This document shows, piece by piece, positions 44,672 through 52,700 of a DNA stretch of 64,000 nt (positions are counted from its first letter, which is position 1; each line of letters starts with the position of its first letter). The DNA is from JBEICQ01 sp046297395. Its GTDB lineage: Bacteria; Bacteroidota; Bacteroidia; UBA4408. The stretch covers positions 1-64,000 of the forward strand of contig JBKCNM010000104.1 of NCBI GenBank assembly GCA_046297395.1, in the 5' to 3' direction. A program made the translations under genes and the position numbers. The notes under the pieces are model-generated. The model was given only the letters and a program-made list of their open reading frames with translations. It made no database searches and had not been told where the DNA came from.

Positions 44672-45544
44672 TTACAGATTGGCTGATTGCTGCTCCTTTA
44701 CATGCAGATTCAATATTTGGTTGAGTTTGGCAGAGGTATTGTTGAAATACCTTTTGCTTCTGTAAGCACTTACCCATTGAATGCCTTTCAGGCCGTTGGT
44801 CAGAAACAATTCATCAGCCCGCAATAAGTCGTTTGGTTTAATGGTGGTTTCGTAAACTTTAATACCATTGCTTGTAGCCAGATGAATAAGCACCTGTCGC
44901 ATCACACCATCCACACAACCATCCTTTACCGGGGGAGTGTACAATACCCCGTTCACTGCCAAAAAGATATTGGCATTCATTGCTTCAGCCACATTAAATT
45001 GATCATTCTGCAGAATACAATTATCAAGTCCTTTTTCCCGTGCAAATAGGCCGGCCATTACATATATCAGGGAACTGTTTGTTTTTGCATTGGAGAGCAG
45101 ATTGAGCGGTTTCCTGTAATCGGAAAACATATCCACCACAAGTCCCTTGGGATTGTAATCAAACTGACTGGTGGGCAAGGGTTCTGCCTCTATCAATAGT
45201 GAGATTTCATTGCTTTCAGGGGTATAAAATTCCCCGGATTGTCTAAATATATTAATGCGCAAACGACCGCCGGAAGCAATTCCATTACTTGCCAGCAATC
45301 CGTTCACAAATTGCGAGATTTCGGAATCACTGAAAAAACGATCCAGGTTTAATTGCAGGAGCGCGGCATATTTACGCATGCGATTGAGGTGGAATTGGAG
45401 CAAAGGCGCGCGTCCATCTATCACTCTTAGACTCTCAAAAATACCGTCTCCAAATCTGAAACTCCTGTTGTTAATGGGAATCATTACCTGTGAATAGGGA
45501 TAATAATGACCATTGAAAAAATAAGTTCCGTCAGATTTTGTCAT
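44672..45544 (-). CDS. Class IV pyridoxal-phosphate aminotransferase
   Basis: A 290-residue fold-type IV enzyme related to branched-chain and D-amino-acid aminotransferases and to 4-amino-4-deoxychorismate lyase. The strings SFRFGDGIFESLRVIDGRAP (about 29-48), NIFRQSGEFYT and AKTNSSLIYVMAGLFA (catalytic Lys, about 150) and VAEAMNANIFLAVNG (about 185) are of this class. It overlaps the LuxC-type gene upstream by 4 bases. Because of that pairing a role in a lipid or polyene-type pathway, rather than plain branched-chain amino acid synthesis, is possible; specificity is not readable. Confidence 0.85.
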   Translation of the reverse strand: MTKSDGTYFFNGHYYPYSQVMIPINNRSFRFGDGIFESLRVIDGRAPLLQFHLNRMRKYAALLQLNLDRFFSDSEISQFVNGLLASNGIASGGRLRINIFRQSGEFYTPESNEISLLIEAEPLPTSQFDYNPKGLVVDMFSDYRKPLNLLSNAKTNSSLIYVMAGLFAREKGLDNCILQNDQFNVAEAMNANIFLAVNGVLYTPPVKDGCVDGVMRQVLIHLATSNGIKVYETTIKPNDLLRADELFLTNGLKGIQWVSAYRSKRYFNNTSAKLNQILNLHVKEQQSANL

Positions 45545-46563
45545 ATACTCAGAAGGAATGAAAGTGTATCCTCATTATCTGCATAATCATCTAGGCGTGG
45601 ATGCTGCGCCTGTCCGGGTAATACTGATGAAAACAGGGTGCTTTCTGCACTCACGATGCATTGTAATTGAGCTTTATTTGTAGTGAGGTAAGCATCAATA
45701 TCTGTTGTGTCTTTATATTCATGATAGTGGAGAACAGCTACTGCACTTCCGGGTTGGGAAGATTTTGTGAGCAATAAAAAATGATTATCCAAAAAGGGGA
45801 TATTGTTGAGGAGAAAGCAGGCTCTTTGGTAATCATAGTTGTTCGCATATTTTTGATGATGAATGATGTCACCATATGCAACCATCTGTTCAAAAAAGGT
45901 GGAAAAATTGTATGACTCGGGTACCAAAACGGAAGAGACGCTTCTGCAACCAAGTCCAAAATACCTGAAGATATCGATTCCCAGATCTTTGAGTTGCCCT
46001 GCATCTTCTTTGCCCGTGAGTATTGCGACAGAGTTTCTGTTTTTTCTGATTAACCTGGGAATATGTCTGAAATAATATTCAAAATAACGCGCACTTGAGT
46101 TGTTGCCTGTTGCAATAATGGCATCACAGGATGGAATTTTTCCCTCCACAAATGTGATGCGCTCTTTGCACTCAGGGGCAATCGTAATCAGCTGTTCCAG
46201 CACAATTCTGGTCAGGAGCGGATCGTCTGAGGAGGTTTTGATGATGGCATGATTACCGGAAGCGAGGACACATAAAACATCATGCAAGCCTACAAGTGGA
46301 ATGTTTCCGGCCATGATGATAACCACCCGACGAACATGCTGTGCTGGCAGTTTGTACTTTTCAAGCCATCTTTCCACTGAAGGTGCCAGCAAGCTTTCCG
46401 ACCAGGATGCAAGTGCATGACCCACCTCGGTTTCGGTGAACCATCCATTGGCTGCGGTAATTTGAGGCAGGGCGTCCATCAGGCGACGGTACAATGCACC
46501 CTCTTTGGATTTCAAATCCAGACCCAAACGAACAAGTGCCCCGATGAGTTTGTTTGTATCCAT
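45541..46563 (-). CDS. LuxC-type acyl-CoA reductase
   Basis: Fatty-acyl (CoA) reductase of 340 residues in the aldehyde-dehydrogenase superfamily; LuxC relatives reduce acyl-CoA or acyl-thioester to aldehyde with NADPH. The recognisable strings are VVIIMAGNIPLVGLHD (about 78), CVLASGNHAIIKTSSDDPLL, AIIATGNNSSARYFEYYF and FRYFGLGCRSVSSVLVP with the catalytic Cys in GLGCRS (about 227). I start it at the ATG at 46563; codons before it lie in the divergent promoter region. In luminous bacteria LuxC works with LuxD/LuxE; neither is present here. Coupled by ATGA to the class IV aminotransferase and divergent from a ferredoxin. Confidence 0.85.
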   Translation of the reverse strand: MDTNKLIGALVRLGLDLKSKEGALYRRLMDALPQITAANGWFTETEVGHALASWSESLLAPSVERWLEKYKLPAQHVRRVVIIMAGNIPLVGLHDVLCVLASGNHAIIKTSSDDPLLTRIVLEQLITIAPECKERITFVEGKIPSCDAIIATGNNSSARYFEYYFRHIPRLIRKNRNSVAILTGKEDAGQLKDLGIDIFRYFGLGCRSVSSVLVPESYNFSTFFEQMVAYGDIIHHQKYANNYDYQRACFLLNNIPFLDNHFLLLTKSSQPGSAVAVLHYHEYKDTTDIDAYLTTNKAQLQCIVSAESTLFSSVLPGQAQHPRLDDYADNEDTLSFLLSI

Positions 46564-46565
46564 GG

Positions 46566-46596
46566 TTGTGGGAAATCTCAATCTTTGCTACCTTTG
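46566..46596 (+). promoter_or_regulatory. Ferredoxin promoter (TTG ... TACCTTTG)
   Basis: -7 box TACCTTTG at 46589-46596 with TTG at 46566-46568, a 20-base spacer. It overlaps the first codons and upstream of the divergent luxC, so the two promoters share DNA. The ATG follows 32 bases after the -7 box. Confidence 0.6.
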
Positions 46597-46628
46597 AGCC
46601 TGCAAAGAAAGGCAATAATCAGCTACCT

Positions 46629-46976
46629 ATGGCAATAAAAATAACCGACGAATGTATCAACTGTGGGGCTTGTGAACCCGAATGTCCCAACAACGCAATT
46701 TATGAGGGTGGAGACGAATGGAGATTTGCAGATGGCACCAATCTCAAAGGCACTATCACTACTCCTGCAGGCATTGAATACGAAGCGGAGAATAACAATG
46801 CGCCCAAAGCAATGGATGTTTATTACATTGTAACCGATAAATGCACCGAATGTGTAGGCTTTCATGATGAGCCGCAATGTGCGGCTGTTTGTCCGGTTGA
46901 TTGCTGTGTTGATGATGAGATGGCAAGAGAGTCTCGAGAGCAATTAATGGCCAAGAAGAATTTCATGCATCTGTAA
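46629..46976 (+). CDS. fdx: 2[4Fe-4S] ferredoxin, Alvin-type
   Basis: A 115-residue electron carrier. First cluster motif CINCGACEPECP (residues 9-20) and second CTECVGFHDEPQCAAVCPVD (about 78-97) with the extra residues between the second and third Cys and the C-terminal extension typical of the Allochromatium vinosum (Alvin) type, which gives low-potential clusters. The start MAIKITDECI is the family start; the frame upstream of 46629 is noncoding. Divergent from the acyl-CoA reductase gene, so a shared redox pathway is plausible. Confidence 0.93.
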   Translation: MAIKITDECINCGACEPECPNNAIYEGGDEWRFADGTNLKGTITTPAGIEYEAENNNAPKAMDVYYIVTDKCTECVGFHDEPQCAAVCPVDCCVDDEMARESREQLMAKKNFMHL

Positions 46977-47031
46977 GCATTTGCTTGCAGCTGTTTTTTT
47001 ATTTTCACCGACAATCTAGAGGCATTTTGAC

Positions 47032-47039
47032 TACATTTG
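47032..47039 (+). promoter_or_regulatory. -7 box TACATTTG of cbs
   Basis: Exact TANNTTTG. The nominal TTG start at 47037 lies inside the box, so the real start is the ATG at 47055, 15 bases further on. Confidence 0.6.
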
Positions 47040-47054
47040 AACAAACTCATTTCC

Positions 47055-48422
47055 ATGCGTTACTACAACAATATCCTGGAAACAATTGGGAATACCCCAC
47101 TCATCAAAATCAATCGATTGTCGGCTGATATCCCTGCGTTGGTGCTTGCCAAGGTGGAAACTTTCAACCCCGGAAACAGCATCAAAGACCGGATGGCCGT
47201 CAAAATGATTGAAGATGCTGAGAAACAGGGATTATTAAAACCGGGTGGAACCATTATCGAAGGTACATCAGGAAACACCGGCATGGGGCTAGCCATCGCA
47301 GCCATCATGAAGGGATATAAATGCATCTTTACCACCACCGATAAACAATCAAAAGAAAAGGTAGATGCGCTCCGCGCTTTCGGGGCCGAAGTGGTGGTTT
47401 GTCCAACCGATGTTGAACCCGAAGATCCCAGGTCTTATTACTCCGTTTCTTCCAGATTAGAGAAAGAAACGCCCAATAGTTGGAAGCCTAACCAATATGA
47501 TAATCCTTCCAATGCCGAGGCTCACTATCAGTCTACAGGGCCGGAAATTTGGGAGCAAACTGATGGGAAGATTACACATTTGGTGGTTGGTGTAGGAACA
47601 GGAGGAACCATCTCGGGAACTGCGAGATTTTTAAAAGAAAAAAATCCCCGAATTCAGGTACTGGGAATCGATACCTACGGGTCTGTTTTCAAGAAATACA
47701 AGGAGACCGGTATCTTCGATAAAAATGAAATATATCCCTACATCACTGAAGGAATCGGGGAGGACTTTTTACCTGCGAATGTTGATTTTTCATTGATTGA
47801 CCATTTCGAAAAAGTAACCGACAAGGATGCTGCACTCATGACCAGAGAAATCGCTCTGAAAGAGGGGATTTTTGCCGGAAATTCTGCAGGTGCAGCCATG
47901 GCAGGTATCATGCAGATGAAACATCGTTTTGCTCCTGGCGATGTGGTTGTTGTCATTTTTCATGACCACGGAACGAGGTACCTCGGAAAAATGTACAACG
48001 ATGATTGGATGAGACAAAAAGGTTATTTCGACAAAAAAGGTCTTGTCGCAAAAGATTTGGTCAAGACTTCAGGAAAGAAAGAACTCATAACAGCAGATGC
48101 TGCTCAATCTGTTGCCTCAGTAATCCATCTCATGGAAAAGAACGATATATCTCAGGTACCAGTAACCAATGATGGTCGCATTGTTGGAGCAGTAAGTGAA
48201 AGCATCATTTTCTCAGAGCTCATCAAAAATCCTGAAATCAAAAACCATCCCGTCTCTCAAATCATGCATCAGGCTTTTCCCTTCGCAGATGTCTCCACCC
48301 CGCTCGATGCTTTGGCAAGGATGATTACACCTGAAACAACAGCCGTGATGGTGAAAGATTTCAAAACCGATGAAAATTATATCATTACCCGTCACGATAT
48401 CATCAAGGCACTCAGTCTCTGA
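47055..48422 (+). CDS. Cystathionine beta-synthase
   Basis: PLP enzyme that condenses serine (or O-acetylserine) with homocysteine to cystathionine; 455 residues. Catalytic core (about 1-330): Lys44 in NPGNSIKDRM (Schiff base), EGTSGNTGMGLA (phosphate loop, about 75), GVGTGGTISGTARF (about 180). Two tandem CBS domains form the C-terminus (about 335-455; LITADAAQSVASVIHLMEKND and HPVSQIMHQAFPFAD), which in other enzymes bind S-adenosylmethionine or adenine nucleotides. No N-terminal heme-binding CxxH is seen. First gene of an operon with the B12-type binding protein and the patatin. It could also act as a cysteine synthase-like enzyme. Confidence 0.9.
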   Translation: MRYYNNILETIGNTPLIKINRLSADIPALVLAKVETFNPGNSIKDRMAVKMIEDAEKQGLLKPGGTIIEGTSGNTGMGLAIAAIMKGYKCIFTTTDKQSKEKVDALRAFGAEVVVCPTDVEPEDPRSYYSVSSRLEKETPNSWKPNQYDNPSNAEAHYQSTGPEIWEQTDGKITHLVVGVGTGGTISGTARFLKEKNPRIQVLGIDTYGSVFKKYKETGIFDKNEIYPYITEGIGEDFLPANVDFSLIDHFEKVTDKDAALMTREIALKEGIFAGNSAGAAMAGIMQMKHRFAPGDVVVVIFHDHGTRYLGKMYNDDWMRQKGYFDKKGLVAKDLVKTSGKKELITADAAQSVASVIHLMEKNDISQVPVTNDGRIVGAVSESIIFSELIKNPEIKNHPVSQIMHQAFPFADVSTPLDALARMITPETTAVMVKDFKTDENYIITRHDIIKALSL

Positions 48423-48427
48423 TTGAC

Positions 48428-49219
48428 ATGACATCATGCATAGATCAACTCGGAAGAAGTATTCTGCTGGAAAAAAATCCTCAAAGAATTGTTTCTCTTG
48501 TGCCTTCCCAAACTGAACTGCTTCATTCCTATGGTTTGGATGAACAAGTGATTGGGATTACCCGTTTTTGTATCCACCCCCCTCATTGGCATCAGCAAAA
48601 ACAAAAAGTAGGCGGAACAAAAAAGTTGCATCTTGAAAAGATTGCTTCGCTTCAGCCTCAATTGATCATTGCCAATAAAGAAGAAAATACCAAAGCAGAT
48701 ATCGAATGGTTGTCGGAGCGTTTTCCGGTATGGATATCAGATGTTATGAATTTGTATGATGCGAATAACATGATGGTAAAACTGGGAGATATATGTGGAG
48801 TGAGCAAGAAAGCAGGTAGTTTAGTGGAAACCATCTCCCAAAATTTTGAAGAATTGGAGCAGCATCATCGAGTTAAAAAAAACATCAGGACAGTTTATCT
48901 GATATGGAATGACCCCATCATGGTGGTTGGTCGTGATACCTTTATTGATGATATGCTACACAGAATGGGATTAACAAATGTTTGCGAGGCTTCAAGGTAC
49001 CCCGAATTAACAGAAGATCAATTAAAATTACTCCATCCAGATCTCATTCTTTTATCTTCTGAGCCTTTTCCATTTGCCGAAAAGCATATCGCTGAATTTC
49101 GAAGGATTCTCCCTAATGCAAAAACAATATTGGTGGATGGAGAATTTTTTTCCTGGTATGGTTCGCGTTTGAAAGATTCTCCCAACTATTTTAAAAATCT
49201 CATTCAATCGCTCGCATGA
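48428..49219 (+). CDS. BtuF-like helical-backbone metal/cobalamin-binding protein without signal peptide
   Basis: A 263-residue protein of the class III periplasmic-binding fold (BtuF/FhuD type, two lobes joined by a long helix). N-terminal lobe: RIVSLVPSQTELLHSYGLDEQVIGIT (broken as RIVSLVPSQTELL and HSYGLDEQVIGIT), KIASLQPQLIIANKEEN. C-terminal lobe: TVYLIWNDPIMVVGRDTFIDDML, LKLLHPDLILLSSEPFPF. The N-terminus MTSCIDQLGRSILL has no signal peptide, so the protein appears cytoplasmic, unlike transport binding proteins. No BtuC/BtuD partner here. It lies 5 bases after the CBS gene and overlaps the patatin gene by 4 bases. Ligand unknown. Confidence 0.78.
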   Translation: MTSCIDQLGRSILLEKNPQRIVSLVPSQTELLHSYGLDEQVIGITRFCIHPPHWHQQKQKVGGTKKLHLEKIASLQPQLIIANKEENTKADIEWLSERFPVWISDVMNLYDANNMMVKLGDICGVSKKAGSLVETISQNFEELEQHHRVKKNIRTVYLIWNDPIMVVGRDTFIDDMLHRMGLTNVCEASRYPELTEDQLKLLHPDLILLSSEPFPFAEKHIAEFRRILPNAKTILVDGEFFSWYGSRLKDSPNYFKNLIQSLA

Positions 49220-51543
49220 AACCCCGGAATAAATTATCCATTTTTGTTCTGTTGTTCCTGCTTTTTGTGAAAACTATTTCCGCTCAAAAAGTTGCATTGG
49301 TGCTCAGTGGGGGAGGAAGCGACGGACTTTCTCACATTGGCGTCTTAAAGGCACTCGAGCAAAATCATATACCTATTGATTATATCGCGGGCACTTCCAT
49401 TGGAGCCCTGATTGGAGGATTATATGCAGCAGGGTATTCTCCCTATGAAATTGAAAAAATTGCCAGTGAGGAAAAATTTCAACTCATGTCAAAAGGAGAG
49501 ATTGAGCCCCGATACATCTATTATTTTCGTAAGAAGAGACAGGATGCCTCATGGATTACTTTTAAGTTTTCACCTGACACAGTATTGCGCAATTCTCTTC
49601 CCACAAATATTATTTCCCCCGTGGCGCTGGATTTTGGTCTCATGGAACTATTCGCAAGGGCTTCCGCCTCCGGAAAAAATAATTTCGATTCGCTGTTTAT
49701 TCCATTTCGATGCGTAGCCGCTGATATCACCACCAAAACGCCTGCTGTTTTTTCATCCGGAGATTTGGGAAAAAATATTCGTGCCTCGCTGTCCTATCCT
49801 TTTTATCTTAAACCCATGGCTGATGGCAAGCATCTATATGTAGACGGCGGACTTTATAACAACTTCCCGATTGATATTGCCTATAATGAGTTTAAACCCG
49901 ATATCATTATTGGTTCAAATGTCTCAGGTGTGATTGGTTTACCCAATGAGGACGATTTGATTTCTCAAATCAAAAGTTTATTAACCAATCGTAAAGAAAC
50001 AGAATCCGTTCCTGTAAAGATGTTTGAAATAAAGCCTAAAATAAAAAATTCTTCACTGTTTGATTTTGCTAAAGTCAGTGATTTGATTGAAGCCGGTTAT
50101 GCTGCTGCAGATAGCATTATGCCTCAAATACTCATGGGTGTAAAGCGTCGTATTGATCCCTCTGCATTTGAATGCGCACGAGAATCTTTCCGAAACCATT
50201 CTAATCGGCTGATGTATGATGTAATCACTATACGGGGTATTCGAAAGCGTCAGCAGAACTATGTTCGAAGAACACTTTTCTTCAAAAGAAAAAAAGTGGT
50301 TTCGCTGGAAGAACTCAAACCAAGGTACTTCAGACTAGCTTCAGACGACAAAATTCGGAGCATTTTTCCAATGTCGGAATACAATTCTAAAACCGGTTTT
50401 TATACACTTGGTTTGGATGTTAGAAAAGAAAAAAGTCTCTTTGTTTCGTTCGGAGGAAATTTTTCCTCAAGACCTGTAAACGCTGCGTTCGTAGGAGCTC
50501 AATACAATATTTTGGGTAGATTCGCTACCACCCTTTATGCAAATTCTTTTTTTGGTAAGTTCTATGGTTCGTATCAGCTAAAGTCTCGTTTTGATATTCC
50601 CTTTTTTATTCCCTTTTATACCGAACTTACATTTACGCGTAACCGCTTTGATTTTTTTCGTAGCTCAGCAACTTTTTTTGAAGATTCAAAGCCCAGCTTT
50701 CTCGTTCAATATGAAAACTTTGTAGATCTCAGTCTTGCCTTTCCTGCAGGAAATAAAGTGAAGTTTGTTTTGGGCGCAGCATATGCCAACCTTTTTAACG
50801 ATTATTATCAGGACAGAAATTTTTCTTCCTCAGATACTGCAGACAGAAACACTTTTAACAATTATTCAATATTTGCCTATTTCGAGAAGAATACGCTAAA
50901 CCGAAAACTCTTTGCCGATGCAGGTGCCAGCTTTTTTCTTCGGGCCCGTTATCTTGTTGGGGAAGAGGTAAACCAACCCGGCTCAACCGGCATCAACAGA
51001 AATAAGTTTGTGCAAGGTCATACCTGGTACAGCCTGAAAATGGCCTACGAAACATTTTATAAAAGTAGGGGTAGACTACGATTGGGTCTCTATTTTGAAG
51101 GGGTTTTCAGCAATCAATCCTTTTTTAATAATTACACAGCAACCATTCTTTCAGCGCCTGCATTTAACCCCATTCCCGAAAGCAATACCAGATTCATCCC
51201 TTATTTAAGGGCCAATAACTACCTGGCAGCAGGTCTTAAAAATGTCATCAGAATATTACCCAATTTCGATATGAGAATGGAAGCCTATTTTATGGTGCCA
51301 TATCAAACCATCCTCTCCAATCCTCAGAAAGAGGCAGGCTATTCCACCCCGTTTTTAAGACAGTTTCTGATTGGTTCGGGTGTGTTTGTTTATCACACAC
51401 CCATAGGCCCTTTGAGCGTTTCCTTGAATTATCTCGACAGAGAGGTCAAGGAAAATCAATCAGGGCAGCTTGAAGCCAAAGGGGTTTATAGCCTCCTGTT
51501 TTCATTCGGGTATATTTTATTTAATAAGCGGGCGCTTGATTAA
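49216..51543 (+). CDS. Patatin-like phospholipase with C-terminal outer-membrane barrel
   Basis: A 775-residue surface lipase. Signal peptide (1-23, ends TISAQ), patatin domain (about 25-300) and an OMP85-like beta-barrel (about 380-775) rich in aromatic-ended strands and finishing ...LFSFGYILFNK. Ser61 in GTSIG is the nucleophile and Asp210 in VDGGLYNNFP the partner. The oxyanion loop reads GGGSDG (32-37), with Asp in place of the usual Arg/Lys. Such patatin-barrel fusions resemble type Vd autotransporters (PlpD) and are common in Bacteroidota. Overlaps the BtuF-like gene. Confidence 0.88.
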   Translation: MKPRNKLSIFVLLFLLFVKTISAQKVALVLSGGGSDGLSHIGVLKALEQNHIPIDYIAGTSIGALIGGLYAAGYSPYEIEKIASEEKFQLMSKGEIEPRYIYYFRKKRQDASWITFKFSPDTVLRNSLPTNIISPVALDFGLMELFARASASGKNNFDSLFIPFRCVAADITTKTPAVFSSGDLGKNIRASLSYPFYLKPMADGKHLYVDGGLYNNFPIDIAYNEFKPDIIIGSNVSGVIGLPNEDDLISQIKSLLTNRKETESVPVKMFEIKPKIKNSSLFDFAKVSDLIEAGYAAADSIMPQILMGVKRRIDPSAFECARESFRNHSNRLMYDVITIRGIRKRQQNYVRRTLFFKRKKVVSLEELKPRYFRLASDDKIRSIFPMSEYNSKTGFYTLGLDVRKEKSLFVSFGGNFSSRPVNAAFVGAQYNILGRFATTLYANSFFGKFYGSYQLKSRFDIPFFIPFYTELTFTRNRFDFFRSSATFFEDSKPSFLVQYENFVDLSLAFPAGNKVKFVLGAAYANLFNDYYQDRNFSSSDTADRNTFNNYSIFAYFEKNTLNRKLFADAGASFFLRARYLVGEEVNQPGSTGINRNKFVQGHTWYSLKMAYETFYKSRGRLRLGLYFEGVFSNQSFFNNYTATILSAPAFNPIPESNTRFIPYLRANNYLAAGLKNVIRILPNFDMRMEAYFMVPYQTILSNPQKEAGYSTPFLRQFLIGSGVFVYHTPIGPLSVSLNYLDREVKENQSGQLEAKGVYSLLFSFGYILFNKRALD

Positions 51544-51552
51544 AATAAACAT

Positions 51553-51560
51553 TACATTTG
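51553..51560 (+). promoter_or_regulatory. -7 box TACATTTG of the small secreted protein
   Basis: Exact TANNTTTG, 25 bases before the ATG at 51586, just after the patatin stop. Confidence 0.55.
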
Positions 51561-51585
51561 TAGTGTTATCCTAAAAAACAAAAAC

Positions 51586-51783
51586 ATGAAAAAATTAGCG
51601 AGTCTTCTTCTTGTTGCCGGTTTTGCACTATCAGTTGCAAGCGTTAATGCCGGTGAAAACAACAAATCCTGCGACAAGGACAAAAAAGCCTGTTGCAAGA
51701 AAGGTGAGGCCAAAAGCTGCTCAAAAGCTGATGGTAAAGCTGCAAAAGCTACCAGCACCGCCGGTCAGGAAGCAAAAAAATAA
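51586..51783 (+). CDS. Small Lys/Cys-rich secreted protein, unknown
   Basis: A 65-residue protein with a clear signal peptide (about 1-22, MKKLASLLLVAGFALSVASVNA). The mature part is very basic and carries four Cys (KSCDKDKKACCKKGEAKSC) followed by an Ala/Lys/Ser/Thr tail with no hydrophobic core. The Cys spacing suggests a small metal-binding or disulfide-linked knot. Own TANNTTTG promoter and own terminator make it a real gene rather than a shadow. No relatives recognised. Confidence 0.75.
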   Translation: MKKLASLLLVAGFALSVASVNAGENNKSCDKDKKACCKKGEAKSCSKADGKAAKATSTAGQEAKK

Positions 51784-51802
51784 GCTTTTCCGGAAAAATT
51801 TC

Positions 51803-51830
51803 ACCCCGCTCTCATGCGGGGTTTTTTTTT
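51803..51830 (+). terminator. Terminator whose T-tract abuts the xer start codon
   Basis: ACCCCGC (51803-51809), loop TCTCAT, GCGGGGT (51816-51822), T-run 51822-51830. Base 51831 is the A of the recombinase ATG. Confidence 0.85.
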
Positions 51831-52700
51831 ATGTATCTCCAGGAGTTTATCGATTACATAAGCATTCAAAGACGCTACAGCAATCATACCATCATTGCCT
51901 ACAGGCATGATATTGAGCAAATGCTTGTTTTTTTTGAAGATACCTTTGGCACCATTGATGGTCCTTCAGGAATCACCCCGATGATGATTCGAAGCTGGAT
52001 TGTAAAACTCATGGAAGATGCGATGGACAATCGTTCGGTAAACCGGAAGATATCCTGTTTAAAAACATATTTTAAGTGGCTTATCAAGGAGAATCGGATT
52101 GCAACAAACCCCAGGGCGAAGATTGTATCACCTAAAAATAGCAAGCGATTGCCTTCCTTTATTGAGGAGGAGAAAATGAATCTTCTTTTTGATGAAATTA
52201 AGTTTGATGAATCTCCCAAAGGAAACTTAGCCCGTTTGGTGATGGAACTTTTTTACATGACTGGCATCAGGGTTTCTGAGCTTGTAAATCTTGAAAAAAA
52301 GGATATCGATTTTTCACTCCATTCAATCAGGGTAAAAGGCAAAGGCAATAAGGTAAGGCAGATTCCCATTCCTGCTTCATTAGAAAAAAGATTGATGGAA
52401 TGGATCTTTCAGAATACTATTTCTGAATATGTGTTTGCACATGCCACCGGTAAAAAACTGCAGCCGAGAGATGTCTATTCCCTGGTTACTTCATCTTTGT
52501 CAATGGTTACCACCCAATCAAAAAAATCCCCTCATGTATTGAGACATTCTTTTGCAACACATCTACTCAATCATGGTGCAGATCTTAATGCAATCAAAGA
52601 ATTACTTGGCCATGCGAGTCTCGCGGCCACGCAGGTATATACCCACAACAGCATTGATAAGTTGAGGAGCATACATAAAAAGGCACATCCCAGAGGATAA
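51831..52700 (+). CDS. Tyrosine recombinase, XerC/XerD family
   Basis: Site-specific recombinase of 289 residues that resolves chromosome dimers at dif. N-terminal SAM-like core-binding domain (MYLQEFIDYISIQRRYSNHTI, here split as MYLQEFIDYIS and IQRRYSNHTI). Catalytic residues: Arg147 in GIRVSEL, Lys in VKGKGNKVRQIPIP, His235 and Arg238 in HVLRHSFA, His261 in GHASLAATQVY, and Tyr270. XerC versus XerD cannot be decided. The start abuts the previous terminator; the N-terminus fits family starts, so a later ATG is unlikely. Convergent with the flippase with no spacer. Confidence 0.92.
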   Translation: MYLQEFIDYISIQRRYSNHTIIAYRHDIEQMLVFFEDTFGTIDGPSGITPMMIRSWIVKLMEDAMDNRSVNRKISCLKTYFKWLIKENRIATNPRAKIVSPKNSKRLPSFIEEEKMNLLFDEIKFDESPKGNLARLVMELFYMTGIRVSELVNLEKKDIDFSLHSIRVKGKGNKVRQIPIPASLEKRLMEWIFQNTISEYVFAHATGKKLQPRDVYSLVTSSLSMVTTQSKKSPHVLRHSFATHLLNHGADLNAIKELLGHASLAATQVYTHNSIDKLRSIHKKAHPRG

